Source of the DNA: Cytophagaceae bacterium
Lineage (GTDB): Bacteria; Bacteroidota; Bacteroidia; Cytophagales; Spirosomataceae
Direction of reading: 5' to 3'
Length of the DNA stretch: 64,000 bases
Assembly: GCA_016722655.1 (NCBI GenBank)
Contig: JADKIR010000004.1
Location: 682,001-746,000 of the forward strand
Shown: positions 1-9,400 of the stretch, in pieces
Numbering within the stretch: the stretch's first letter is position 1
How the letters are laid out: every line of letters starts with the position of its first letter
Notes under the pieces: model-generated
Told to the model about the DNA's origin: nothing
The model's database searches: none
Seen by the model: only the letters and a program-made list of their open reading frames with translations
Program-made: the position numbers and the translations under genes

Positions 1-226
1 AATATTTGCCTTTCTTTAGTTTTTCCGGGCTGATATATATGCTGGTAATGATAAGGAACATGATGGTATATACCCAGCCCTGAAACCCGGTATGAGAGTG
101 TGCATGCACCAGGTTGCGATAGCCCAGCGGAATATTAAAATACCCGGCAGCCCGTAAAGTGGTACCTATCACGGCCACCATCAAAAAGAAAAACAGACTG
201 GCTTTACTCCAGCTTTTATTGATCAT
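1..226 (-). CDS. Membrane protein with HAHSH motif, 5' part only
   Basis: The first 75 codons of a minus-strand gene that runs off the left edge of the window. The start is the ATG at 226-224. The visible protein has a hydrophobic first segment (about residues 10-25) followed by LVHAHSHTGFQGW (about residues 39-51) and a second membrane segment. Conserved histidines inside a membrane segment recall haem-binding proteins of the NnrS and haem-copper oxidase subunit I type, and similar HAHSH proteins are common in Bacteroidota. The function cannot be named from this fragment. It is transcribed away from the repeat array to its right. Confidence 0.75.
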   Translation of the reverse strand, partial: MINKSWSKASLFFFLMVAVIGTTLRAAGYFNIPLGYRNLVHAHSHTGFQGWVYTIMFLIITSIYISPEKLKKGKY

Positions 227-366
227 GATTCCAAATTATTGTGGCAATATAATCAACATCCCTAATTTCCCAATTCTCGGTTTGGTAATTTCTAAATATC
301 TTAATCGTTTACCGGGAATCGAAAAATATTTGAAATTTTAATTATATATTTCATTGTTGACCGATT

Positions 367-618
367 ACCAAACTTGATTTGACATTCACCAAACTTGATT
401 CAACATTCGCCAAACTTGATTAGACATTCACCAAACTTGATTCAACATTCACCAAACTTGATTCAACATTCACCAAACTTGATTTGACATTCACCAAACT
501 TGATTTGACATTCACCAAACTTGATTAGGCATTCACCAAACTTGATTCAACATTCGCCAAACTTGATTCAACATTCACCAAACTTTATTCAACATTCACT
601 ATACTTGATTAGACACTC
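367..618. repeat. 12-copy 21-bp tandem repeat
   Basis: Twelve consecutive units begin every 21 bp from 367 to 598. The consensus is ACCAAACTTGATTCAACATTC. Most variation falls in the three bases after CTTGATT (TGA, CAA, AGA or AGG), and a few units start GCC instead of ACC. The last unit is the most diverged. There are no spacers between units and no gene across the array, and all frames are eventually broken by TAG or TGA. It is a minisatellite-like intergenic array. Confidence 0.95.
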
Positions 619-933
619 CCATTTTACCTTCAAATAAGTCCCAGAGAAAGAGGCAATTCTGAGAAAAAATCAAAGGTTTTTGATAAGATTTTTAGATATT
701 TTACCTGTTTTCCAGCGTTATCCACATAATTCGGGCTAAAAGTAAATATAGTCAACAATTCAAGTTTCTGATTTTCAAATAGTTGTTGTATTGAATTTTT
801 AATTTTTCCTCAAATTTCAAAATTTATAAACAAAATCATCAATTTTTCCTCAATTATTTTCTCAATTTACTGATTTTCAAAGCTTTTTAAAAAAGCAAAT
901 AATTTGTGAAATTTTTCATAGAATTTTTTTTTA
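619..933. other. AT-rich gene-free stretch
   Basis: Very AT-rich sequence between the 21-bp repeat array and the putative leader RNA. It contains only short homopolymer-rich segments and no convincing reading frame, tRNA or hairpin terminator. Confidence 0.6.
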
Positions 934-941
934 TATGTTTG
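934..941 (+). promoter_or_regulatory. Bacteroidota -7 box
   Basis: TATGTTTG matches the Bacteroidota TAnnTTTG -7 consensus. No TTG lies at the usual 19-21 nt upstream (the nearest TTTG, at 903-906, is too far), so the call rests on the -7 element alone. It would start transcription just before the hairpin-rich leader. Confidence 0.35.
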
Positions 942-947
942 CGGTAT

Positions 948-1260
948 AGTTAAATTTTATTTGTATGAAAGACGGAAACTTCATCAAATAAGAAAAAAAT
1001 AGGGTTAATCCCCTATTGAACAGCCGGGTATCAAAACCTTTTCGGATCATGGGCGAAGGTAGGTTATGGGTACCAAACGTAGGTTTCTGATTAATCAGAA
1101 GCCGGTAAAAGAAAGTGTAGTTAATTTAATTTTTTAATTTTTAATTTTTGTTTTTAGTTTTTCACCGCCCGATTCCACAAAAAATCAGAAGGCCGCTTCC
1201 ATAAAAAGAAGCAGCCCCCCGACATAGTTTTTAATTAGCGTTTAAATATATGTCATTGGG
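948..1260 (+). ncRNA. Possible structured leader or small RNA
   Basis: A gene-free stretch upstream of the small protein at 1302 holds several potential hairpins. They are ATAGGG/CCCTAT (999-1016), ACCTT(TT)CG with CGAAGGT (1036-1060), enclosed by GGTA/TACC (1027-1030 and 1071-1074), and a 9-bp stem with a UUAA loop (1082-1103, core palindrome 1085-1100). GCTTC/GAAGC lies near 1195. An eight-codon mini reading frame (965-991, MKDGNFIK) precedes them. It matches no riboswitch or RNA family that I recognise. It may be a 5' leader, an independent small RNA or chance pairing. Confidence 0.35.
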
Positions 1261-1301
1261 GATTGATTTTAAAAAAAAAGGGCATAATTATTTAAAAAAA
1301 T

Positions 1302-1661
1302 ATGAGATATATCTCTAGTATTTCAATCCAAAACGCCACTTCGAGACTTGCGGGCGTTAAAGCAATTGCCACTGATTTGGATCTGGGCAATGGTCTCAAT
1401 ATAGAAAGTTATCAGGCTGCAATCAAAGAAGTGGACGACCTGATTAATTCTTACAATACCCAATTGAGCTCCATGGGAGAGGTCAGAAACCGCATTCGGG
1501 AAAAAGAGAAAGCGTTAAAAGACCTTAACGAACGGATTCTCATTGGTGTGGGTGCCAGATATGGTAAAGATTCCAATCAATACCAGATGGCGGGCGGCAC
1601 TAAAAAATCGATGCGTAAAAGGCGTCGAAAGGTAGCAGTGCCAGCCAAAACAGAAGCGTAA
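1302..1661 (+). CDS. Small conserved hypothetical protein, basic C-terminus
   Basis: A 119-residue soluble protein without signal peptide or membrane segment. The middle (about residues 40-80) is heptad-like and probably alpha-helical or coiled coil. It is followed by GVGARYGKDSNQYQMAGG (about 82-99) and a strongly basic tail rich in K and R. From memory, proteins with a YGxDSxxYxxAGGxRxSxRKR ending occur in other bacteria as unknowns. The basic tail could bind nucleic acid, which is inference. The gene stands alone after a long leader and before a strong terminator. Confidence 0.75.
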   Translation: MRYISSISIQNATSRLAGVKAIATDLDLGNGLNIESYQAAIKEVDDLINSYNTQLSSMGEVRNRIREKEKALKDLNERILIGVGARYGKDSNQYQMAGGTKKSMRKRRRKVAVPAKTEA

Positions 1662-1666
1662 GATCA

Positions 1667-1703
1667 AAAGGGGCTATTCCATGATATGGCCCCTTTATTT
1701 TTT
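1667..1703 (+). terminator. Rho-independent terminator
   Basis: The stem AAAGGGGC (1667-1674) pairs with GCCCCTTT (1689-1696) around a 14-nt loop and is followed by ATTTTTT. It lies six bases after the stop codon of the small protein gene. Confidence 0.9.
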
Positions 1704-1872
1704 CCCTTGAATAAATCTTCTAAAACTAATTTACCCAGTCTTTTTTTCCTGCGTCTCAACCTTTTTTATGTTTTTGTTTGAATAGATTTCGAGTTTTTAT
1801 AACCAAAAGCGACCTATCAGAAATAGATTTTTCTCCTTTTTGCATATATAATAAAAAAAAATCAAATAAAAC

Positions 1873-1902
1873 TTGACTTATTGATAATTAGAATTACATT
1901 TG
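1873..1902 (+). promoter_or_regulatory. Promoter of the TetR/RND efflux operon
   Basis: TTG at 1873-1875 and TACATTTG at 1895-1902 are 19 nt apart. This matches the Bacteroidota sigma-A consensus (TTG, 19-21 nt, TAnnTTTG) exactly. Transcription should begin about 6-8 nt further on, inside the palindromic operator, and serve the gene starting at 1933 and those behind it. Confidence 0.85.
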
Positions 1903-1905
1903 TGA

Positions 1906-1919
1906 AGTGAATATTCACT
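1906..1919. promoter_or_regulatory. Palindromic operator, probable TetR site
   Basis: AGTGAATATTCACT is a perfect 14-bp palindrome directly after the -7 box, over the expected transcription start. Symmetric sites in this position are typical operators of TetR repressors. The TetR gene at 2347 is the second gene of the transcript, so autorepression that releases the efflux genes is the natural reading. This is inferred from position and symmetry. Confidence 0.75.
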
Positions 1920-1932
1920 AACATAAAACATT

Positions 1933-2343
1933 ATGGTTATGAATGGGAAAGTTAATCTATCGGTAGGGTTTTTAATCATGGGCTTATTTATGGCCTATGG
2001 ATTTTTATTGATCTATCTTCGTGATTTTGCACCTGACAAGGAGGTCTGGGTTAATTCTTACAGCATTGGAAAGCACTTTGAGGCACGTCTGGCACACGTT
2101 CATGGCAATTTATTTGCTTTCTTAAATATTTTGATGGGATATTTACTATTTCATTTCAATGGTCGGTTGAAAAACGTTAAAATTATTTCGTGGCTGGCAC
2201 TTATTGGGATTTTAATGCCTTTAGGGATTCTGGCAGAAATATATTTGGGCATGTCGCCGGTGTTTGTTCTAATCGGAGCCATAAGTATGACCACATCAGT
2301 GTTATGGATGGGATTTGCTTTTTTTAATTTAAAAAATATATAA
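1933..2343 (+). CDS. Small four-helix membrane protein
   Basis: A 136-residue inner-membrane protein with about four hydrophobic helices (roughly residues 8-28, 56-75, 84-103 and 108-130). It has a short loop carrying HFEARLAHVHGNLFAF, so histidines sit at a membrane boundary. The start is ATG at 1933, with a second ATG at 1939. It is the first gene behind the TetR-type operator and is separated from tetR by three bases. I do not recognise the family. Its placement suggests an accessory role in the stress or efflux response controlled by this operon. Confidence 0.8.
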   Translation: MVMNGKVNLSVGFLIMGLFMAYGFLLIYLRDFAPDKEVWVNSYSIGKHFEARLAHVHGNLFAFLNILMGYLLFHFNGRLKNVKIISWLALIGILMPLGILAEIYLGMSPVFVLIGAISMTTSVLWMGFAFFNLKNI

Positions 2344-2346
2344 ACA

Positions 2347-2943
2347 ATGGTAAGTGAAATCTCTGAAAGGCAATTGGAAATAATAGAAGCAGCAGGGAAA
2401 ATTTTGACAAATTCTGGCGTTAGTGGCCTGACCATAAAAAATCTGGCTAAAGAAATGAAGTTTTCGGAAAGTGCCATTTACAGGCATTTTACCAGCAAAG
2501 AGGAGATTATTGTGGAATTACTTGAATATCTGGCTGATAGTATGGATCAAAGATATCAGAAAGTAATCAAAAGCTCCAGTTCAGCCAGGGATAACTTCAT
2601 CAATATCTTTCACAATCAATTTGAATTCTTTAGCAGTCATCCTCATTTTGTGGTGGCGGTATTCTCTGATGGCCTTATGGAAGAAAGCCTGAGGGTAAAC
2701 CAAACTATCTTTAAGATTATGCAAATTAAAATGAAACATCTATTGCCAATAATCATGCAAGGTCAGGCCGAGGGTACTTTTACCAAAGCCATCAGTGCTG
2801 AGGAGGTTGCACATATTATTATGGGGGCTATAAGGCTACAGATGTTTAAATGGAGAATCGCAAATTTTGAATTTGATTTAGTTAGATCGGGAAATAATAT
2901 ACTGGAAAGTTTAATAACCATATTAGAAGTAAAACATAAGTAA
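2347..2943 (+). CDS. TetR-family transcriptional regulator
   Basis: At 198 residues this is normal TetR length. The N-terminal helix-turn-helix domain covers about residues 8-55 (TIKNLAKEMKFSESAIYRHF, then TSKEEIIVELL). The C-terminal ligand and dimer domain is hydrophobic and variable. It is the second gene of the operon that begins with a perfect 14-bp palindrome at the promoter, so it most likely represses its own operon and the RND pump until a ligand binds. The stop codon overlaps the start of the next gene (TAATG around 2941-2945). Confidence 0.92.
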   Translation: MVSEISERQLEIIEAAGKILTNSGVSGLTIKNLAKEMKFSESAIYRHFTSKEEIIVELLEYLADSMDQRYQKVIKSSSSARDNFINIFHNQFEFFSSHPHFVVAVFSDGLMEESLRVNQTIFKIMQIKMKHLLPIIMQGQAEGTFTKAISAEEVAHIIMGAIRLQMFKWRIANFEFDLVRSGNNILESLITILEVKHK

Positions 2944-3311
2944 TGAAAAATCTGAGTATAATATTAGTAGCAGCAATTTTTGTAATGAGCTGCAAATCAG
3001 TAAAACCAATAAACAATAATACAATGCATTTAAAAAATAATCATACCGAAATCAAAGATGTTTCAACCCATCTGGTCTTTAATACCCAGGAAAACAAGGT
3101 CGTTTCTTTGCAAATATTAAAAGACAAACAGCTCAAAGAACACACCACAAAGGTTCCCGCATTTTTGGTATGTGTTACAGGTCATGCCCGGTACTCCGAC
3201 GAAAAAGGTCAGTCGATCGATTTATTGCCTGGAAATTATGTCAATATTGAACCAAATGTTAAACATTGGGTCGATGCACTGGAGACCAGTAATCTTTTGC
3301 TTGTAAAATAA
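2943..3311 (+). CDS. Cupin-fold lipoprotein
   Basis: A 122-residue exported lipoprotein. The signal segment ends with the lipobox VMSC (Cys at about residue 17). The rest fits a small single-domain cupin: HTTKVPAFLVCVTGHARYSDEKG followed by LLPGNYVNIEPNVKHWVDAL has the beta-strand, glycine-turn and terminal histidine pattern of cupin motifs 1 and 2. The start overlaps the tetR stop, so it is translationally coupled. Small cupins of this kind can bind metal ions or small ligands, but the ligand here is unknown. Confidence 0.8.
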   Translation: MKNLSIILVAAIFVMSCKSVKPINNNTMHLKNNHTEIKDVSTHLVFNTQENKVVSLQILKDKQLKEHTTKVPAFLVCVTGHARYSDEKGQSIDLLPGNYVNIEPNVKHWVDALETSNLLLVK

Positions 3312-3321
3312 AAAAATTTGT

Positions 3322-4634
3322 ATGAAAAAGTTAGTGAATATTTACATACTTGCTCTTGTAATAATTGGCTCCCCGGCATACAGCCAAACTTACAGCCTGG
3401 AGCAATGTTTAAATATAGCAAGTGAACATAATAAAACACTTCAGATTGCTGCCAACAATCAACACATAAGTGAACTTAGGCATAATGAAGCCAATGCCAA
3501 TCTGTGGCCAAAGCTCACATTTGGTTCAGATTATAAGTATTTTAGTGAATTACCCACGCAGCTATTACCGGCTGCGGTGTTTGGCGGTCAGCCTGGACAA
3601 TTTAAAGAGGCACAGTTTGGAGTGCCGCATAATATTTCGGCTCAGATACAGTTTGCAATGCCGCTTTATCAACCTCAGGTGATAGGAGCATCTAAAATGA
3701 CCTCAATTGGAGCTGAAATAAGTGGATTACAGTTCCAAAAAAGTCAGCAACAGCTCATTTACGATATTTCCAGCTTATATTTTTCTCTCCAATTGATAGG
3801 TCACCAGCTCACGCTTATTGATAAAAATACTGAAAATACCGGCAAACTGCTATCTAACCTCCAGCTGCTGCAAACACAGCAAATGGCCAAAGGAACAGAT
3901 GTGGAAAAAGTAAGGCTGCAAATGCAGCAATTGACAACCCAAAAGAGGTATTGATTTCCAGAAAAATTCAGCTCCACAATAATCTTATCCTAATGATGGG
4001 AAAGCCTCAGGAGCAAAATATTGAAATTGACCCAACTATTTCTCTAAAGGAGGAAGCCTTGGATGATGAAAACCAAAATATAGATTATCAGATAGTTATG
4101 ATGCAAAACAAACTATTGAAAAGAGAATTGAAAACCTTAAAAACACTCACTTTACCATCATTGAATCTTGTTGGAGCTTACGGCACTACGGGGTTTGGTT
4201 ATGATACAGCTCCCAACGACTTTTTGAGGTTTTACCCGGTGAGTTTTGCAGGTTTGCAGTTATCATTGCCGATTTTTTCCGGTGGAAGCAATTTTCAAAA
4301 AATAAAACAAAAGAAACTGGAGATTATAAATAGCCATCTCCAGGCAGATTTAGTCAGAGACCAAACCACTATCCAGATAAAAAACCTTAGGTCGCAGATT
4401 AGTACCAGCTTACAGCAGATTGAATTGACACAAAAACAGAAAGAACTGGCTCAAACCATATATGATCAGACTCTTTTGCAACAAAAACAAGGACTGGCAG
4501 CACTTACCGAAGTTTTACTCGCCGACAACGCCATGAGAGATGCTCAGCAATCACATCTCAATGCACTGGTTGATTACCTGAAATCAATAGCCGAGTTCAG
4601 AAAAATTTCGGGAAATGTAAATGTAAAAAAGTGA
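3322..4634 (+). pseudogene. TolC-family outer-membrane factor, frameshifted
   Basis: Two abutting reading frames make one TolC/OEP protein. The first (3322-3954) has a signal peptide (ending SPAYSQ) and the first helical repeat. It ends abruptly at QLTTQKRY. The second (3951-4634, apparent TTG start) carries the second repeat, ending EFRKISGNVNVKK. Between about 3937 and 3965 the expected continuation TTQKRGIDFQKIQL appears only if one base is removed near the CCCAAAA run and one from the AAAAA run. Two single-base gains therefore look responsible. It is the outer-membrane partner of the adaptor and pump downstream. It may be a true pseudogene or a sequencing error. Confidence 0.85.
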
Positions 4635-4677
4635 TAATAACATCAAAAAAATATAATACAATTTACTGATTATAATT

Positions 4678-5178
4678 ATGAAAAAATACAACAAAACAAG
4701 CATATTTATCCATTGGGTTTCATTCATTTTGATACTTCTGATGGTCATAAGTGGAAAATATTATCAGCAAATAAAAGGTACCTCATTTGGTGCTCTCAAA
4801 GTACATGCAGTGGTCGGCCTCACAGTGGCTTTACTTACTATCATAAGAGTTTTTATTCATTTCACTCAAAAAAGACCGGAACCACTGAAAACCAATTCTT
4901 TACTACGGAACAAGGTGATAGTTTGGGTGCAGTACCTGTTTTATATCGCCATATTTATATTATCAATGACTGGTGTCCTGATGATGCTGAAAAGCGGGTA
5001 TCTGGAAGCAATCACCACCAATGACCTTACCTTCAAACTTGATGAAGAAGCCTGTCACGGAATTCATATTCATAGGGCAATGGTAAATGTATTTATGGTC
5101 TTATTTTTTGCACACCTGGCAGGTATTTTTTCCTATATCCTGAAATTCCGCCATAATATCTTCAAAAGAATACTCTAA
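4678..5178 (+). CDS. Cytochrome b561-like membrane protein
   Basis: A 166-residue integral membrane protein with four hydrophobic helices. Its spaced histidines (IHW near residue 12, VHAV near 43, HGIHIHRA near 126, FFAHLAG near 144) fit the di-haem b-type cytochrome b561 or hydrogenase cytochrome-b fold. Such proteins pass electrons across or within the cytoplasmic membrane. It sits between the outer-membrane factor and the RND adaptor gene, which is unusual. It may link a redox process to whatever the operon detoxifies, but that is inference. Confidence 0.8.
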   Translation: MKKYNKTSIFIHWVSFILILLMVISGKYYQQIKGTSFGALKVHAVVGLTVALLTIIRVFIHFTQKRPEPLKTNSLLRNKVIVWVQYLFYIAIFILSMTGVLMMLKSGYLEAITTNDLTFKLDEEACHGIHIHRAMVNVFMVLFFAHLAGIFSYILKFRHNIFKRIL

Positions 5179-5222
5179 GGGCAGGATGCGAACCCATTAA
5201 TTAAATTTAAAAATTTACTGAG

Positions 5223-6392
5223 ATGAAAAATATAACATTAAAAAAACTGATCATAATTCTGATTCCCATTGTATTGATAGCATTGGTTGTAGTCAAATTG
5301 AAAAAAAACAAATCGGTAGCTAACGAAAAAATTTATACATACGATAAAAATACAGCCTTGCCGGTAAAAACAATGAAAATTTCTGAGGAAGAATACCAAA
5401 AGGAAATGGCTTATAGCGGGGTATTTGAAGCTAATCGCGAAACCCGCATAAGTGCCGAAGTACAAGGGAAATTAAATGCCATATTAGTAGATGCGGGTTC
5501 GCAGGTTAGACAAGGGCAATTGCTGATTAAGCTTGATGATGCTCTGCTTAAACAACAATTAAAAACCGCAGAAGTGATGATTCAAAATCTTAGTGCTGAA
5601 ACTGAAATCCAATTGCAAAACAATGCAGTACAACTGGCGGGCCTGGAAGCAGATGTAAGAAGATACAATATTTTGGCTGCTTCTGATGCTATTCAAGGTG
5701 TGCAGTTGGAAAAAGCTGAGATTCAACTCAAAAACGCTCAAAATCAACGCCGGACATTGCAGCAACAATCGGCCATAAAAAATTCGGAAGCTCAAAAAGC
5801 CGGAATAGTGGAGCAAATTAAAAAAACATCAATACTAGCTCCATTTTCAGGAATAGTAACGGCTAAACTTTCGGAGATTGGATCATTTTCGGCTCCCGGT
5901 GTTCCTCTTTTACAAATTACTGAGCTGAGTACATTGAAGTTTACTATCAATGTTCCCGAATCAGACCTAAAATATTTCAAACCGGGTCAATCCTTCCGTG
6001 TAATCCCTGATGCCTACAGTGATGTAACATTTAGCGGAAAGGTCAGTATGGTGGGCAGCAAAGGCAATGCAGGCAACAGTTTCCCGGTACAACTGAGCCT
6101 CAGCAATACTTCCGATCAAAAGATTAAAGCCGGTATGATGGGCAAAGTATTTCAAAACTCAGTAACTCAACAAAAAGGGCTCCCGATTCCGGCATCAGCA
6201 TTACAAGGTAGTGCCGAAAAACCTATGGTATATCTGGTAAAAAATGGCAAAGCTCAATTGCAAGAGATAAAAATAGCAGAAAGAACCAGTGATAAGGTGT
6301 TAATCAAAAGTGGTCTAAACCCTGGAGATGAAATTGTTGTGAGCGGTTTTATCAATCTGTTTGATGGTGCCAATATTAAAGTAACCCATTAA
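5223..6392 (+). CDS. RND efflux periplasmic adaptor (MFP) subunit
   Basis: 389 residues, with an N-terminal membrane anchor (about residues 9-25). A biotinyl-lipoyl-like half (AEVQGKLNAILVDAGSQVRQGQLLIKLDD, about 79-108) is followed by a long coiled-coil hairpin (about 110-195), the second lipoyl half (ILAPFSGIVTAKLSEIGS) and a beta-barrel/membrane-proximal domain. This is the HlyD/AcrA architecture. It bridges the inner-membrane pump encoded 12 bp downstream and a TolC-type channel. The only TolC gene nearby is frameshifted, so the adaptor may use another channel. Confidence 0.93.
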   Translation: MKNITLKKLIIILIPIVLIALVVVKLKKNKSVANEKIYTYDKNTALPVKTMKISEEEYQKEMAYSGVFEANRETRISAEVQGKLNAILVDAGSQVRQGQLLIKLDDALLKQQLKTAEVMIQNLSAETEIQLQNNAVQLAGLEADVRRYNILAASDAIQGVQLEKAEIQLKNAQNQRRTLQQQSAIKNSEAQKAGIVEQIKKTSILAPFSGIVTAKLSEIGSFSAPGVPLLQITELSTLKFTINVPESDLKYFKPGQSFRVIPDAYSDVTFSGKVSMVGSKGNAGNSFPVQLSLSNTSDQKIKAGMMGKVFQNSVTQQKGLPIPASALQGSAEKPMVYLVKNGKAQLQEIKIAERTSDKVLIKSGLNPGDEIVVSGFINLFDGANIKVTH

Positions 6393-6404
6393 AATCCCAG
6401 TAAA

Positions 6405-9400
6405 ATGAATATTACCGAAATTGCAATAAAAAGACCCTCTCTTATCATCGTACTTTTCAGTGTTTTTACCTTGCTGGGAGTGATAGGCTTCAAAAACCTA
6501 AGCTACGAATTGATGCCTGATTTTAATCAACCGGTTGTTGTAATCAAAACTGTATATCCCGGTGCTGAACCAGCAGAGGTAGAGACTTCGGTTTCACGAA
6601 AAATTGAAGACGCACTCGCTAACCTTGAAGGAGTGGACTATCTGGTTACAAAATCACTTCCAAACGCCTCAGTGGTCATTGCAAATCTAAAGTATGGCAC
6701 TGACCTTGATAAAACCATGCAGGATGCCCAGCGTTATATTGACAACATAAGAAAAGATTTACCTGCTGATATTCAAAGCCCGGTAATGAGTAAGGTATCA
6801 CCCAATGATCTCCCGATTATGTCAATAAGTGCTACGGGAGATATGCCACCTACAGTTTTTTATCAAAAAATGAAAGATGAATATTTACCCCAGATCCAGC
6901 AGGTAAGGGGTGTGGCTGAACTTACGCTTCTTGGTGGTGAAGAGAGAGAGATTGAAGTTAAAACTGATAAAGATAAATTAAAATATTACAGAGTAGCCTT
7001 AAGTCAGGTGATTGAAGCCATCAATAGATCTGGTATTGATTTGCCTGCAGGAAAAATCCAGACTAAAACTGAAAGTAATGCGGTACGCTTTTCAGGCAAA
7101 TTCCAGACACTGGAAGATATCAAAAATGTACAGATAGCTATGCCTGTGGCAGGAAGTCCGGTATATGTTAAAGATGTGGCGACAGTAAGCGATGGCGTAA
7201 GAGAAATAAACTCAGTGAGCCGATTCAATGGGAAAAATGGAATCGGGTTACTTTTGAAAAAACAAGGTGATGCCAATGCCGTTGAGGTTTCAAAAGCAGT
7301 AAGAGCGGTTTTTAAAAACATTGAAAGTAAAGAAGCACTCCATAATGTGAAATTTGTAATCGCCGACGACAGCACTGACAATACCATTGCAGCGGTAAAC
7401 TCAGTAGTAGTTGACCTTATACTTGCTGTAATACTGGTTTCCTTGGTAATGCTTTTATTTCTTAGAAGCTATCGGAACAGCCTCATAGTGATTGTGGCTA
7501 TACCCACTTCTCTTGTCACTGCTTTTGCTGTTATGTGGCTGCTAGGTTATACACTCAATCTAATGACTTTACTGGCCATGTCGCTAATTATTGGAATTTT
7601 GGTTGACGATGCTGTAGTAGTATTGGAAAATATTCAAAAACATCTTGACCACGGAAAAGATAAGGCCGAAGCTGCCATGGACGGTAGAATGGAAATTGGT
7701 TTCTCAGCTTTGTCTATCACCTTGGTTGATGTGGTAGTTTTTCTTCCTATATTATTTATTCAGGTATTTGTAGCCGATATGCTGAAACAATTTTCCGTTG
7801 TGGTGATTACCTCTACTCTAACCAGTTTGTTGGTTGGCTTTACGTTAACACCCTGGTTGGCCTCAAGAATTGGAAAAAAAGAAGATCTCAGACCTACCAA
7901 TGCAATAAACAAATTCCTGCTTTGGTTTGAACACCAGCTTGATGTATTTACCAACTGGTATGGAAAGCAATTGGAGTGGGTTCTTAATCATAAAATAATC
8001 TTTACATTATTTATTCTTTTTCTCTTTGCCTTAACGCTAGGCGTAATGAAACAAGGAATAATTGGCAAAGAACTCATTTCTACCGGGGATCAGGGGAAAT
8101 TCAGAATGGCTTTGGAGTTTGATAAAAGTACTTCTATCCAAAAAAATAATGATGTATCGTCAGAAATAGAAAAATACATTATTGCTCAAAAAGAAGTAGC
8201 AACGGTTTTCAGCAATATCGGTGGTCCAAGCACAGGAATCGGAAGTCTTGGAGTTGGAAGTGTCAATAAAACGGAGTTTACAATTCAACTTAAACCCAAA
8301 ACAGAAAGGGCTAATCAGGCTACTGAGGAATACATGAAGGGCTTGAGAACATCACTACAGCAAAAGTTTCCCGGAATCAATTATTCTATGGCAGCTTTGG
8401 GCTTAATTCCACGTTCAGCACCCATAGAAATTACTTTAAGTGGCTCTGACCTTGACTCGGTGATGGCAGCTGGAAAACATTTAAAAGAGATAATAGCAGA
8501 AATTCCCGGTGCTGATAATGTGAGGCTATCGGTTGAAGAAGGGAGTCCAGAGTATAAAATTGAGCCTGATAAAGATAAAATGCAAAGGCTCGGGCTTAAT
8601 TCAGCTTATGTTGGGCAGAATCTCCGGGCGGCGTTTTCGGGAAATGACGATGCTACATTGACCGAAAACGGTGTAGAATATCCGGTAAGAATTTGGGTTG
8701 AAGACTTTAACCGCCAAAATTACGAAGACGTAAACAAGTATGCGGTAGTCAATCCTATGGGTTTACCCATTGAGGTTAATCAGTTTGCAAAAGTCACCCA
8801 AGACAAAACCTCCTCACTATTGGAAAGAAAAGACAGACAGCCCGCAGTAACAATTACAGCTGATGCATTAGGCAGACCTTCCGGCACGGTGGCCGACGAA
8901 GTGGTGTCTTATGTTAAATCTAATCCACTTCCCGCAAACATTCAAATGGCCTGGGGTAGTGATATTAAACGCCAGAATGATAGCTTTGGGGCTTTGGGTT
9001 CAGTTTTGATGATTTCCTTTATCTTAATTTATCTCATCATGGTGGCCCTTTATGATAGCTACATATATCCTTTTATAGTGCTGTTTTCAATTCCTTTGGC
9101 AGCTATTGGTGCTTTCTTCGCACTTAATCTGGCCATGAGTAACCTTAGTCTATTTGCATTGCTGGGTTTGATTATGTTAATGGGTTTAGTTGTAAAAAAT
9201 GCTATTCTGATTGTAGATTTTACGAATCAACTTAAGGCACAAGGCAAAAATTTTAAAGAGGCATTGATTATGGCAGGCAAAGGAAGAATGCGACCCATTT
9301 TGATGACCACTTTGTCAATGGTTGTAGGCATGCTTCCTATCGCATTGGCAAAAGGTACAGCCAGCGAATGGAAAAACGGTCTCGCCTGGGTAATCATTGG

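Noticed and set aside
159..341. Plus-strand 60-residue protein at the left edge
   Set aside because: It overlaps the start of the minus-strand membrane protein gene, has an AT-driven composition and no domain.
367..618. CRISPR array
   Set aside because: Units are contiguous with no spacers, and no cas genes are present.
3951..4634. Separate protein starting at TTG 3951
   Set aside because: Its sequence begins in the middle of a TolC repeat, so it is the 3' part of the frameshifted tolC gene.
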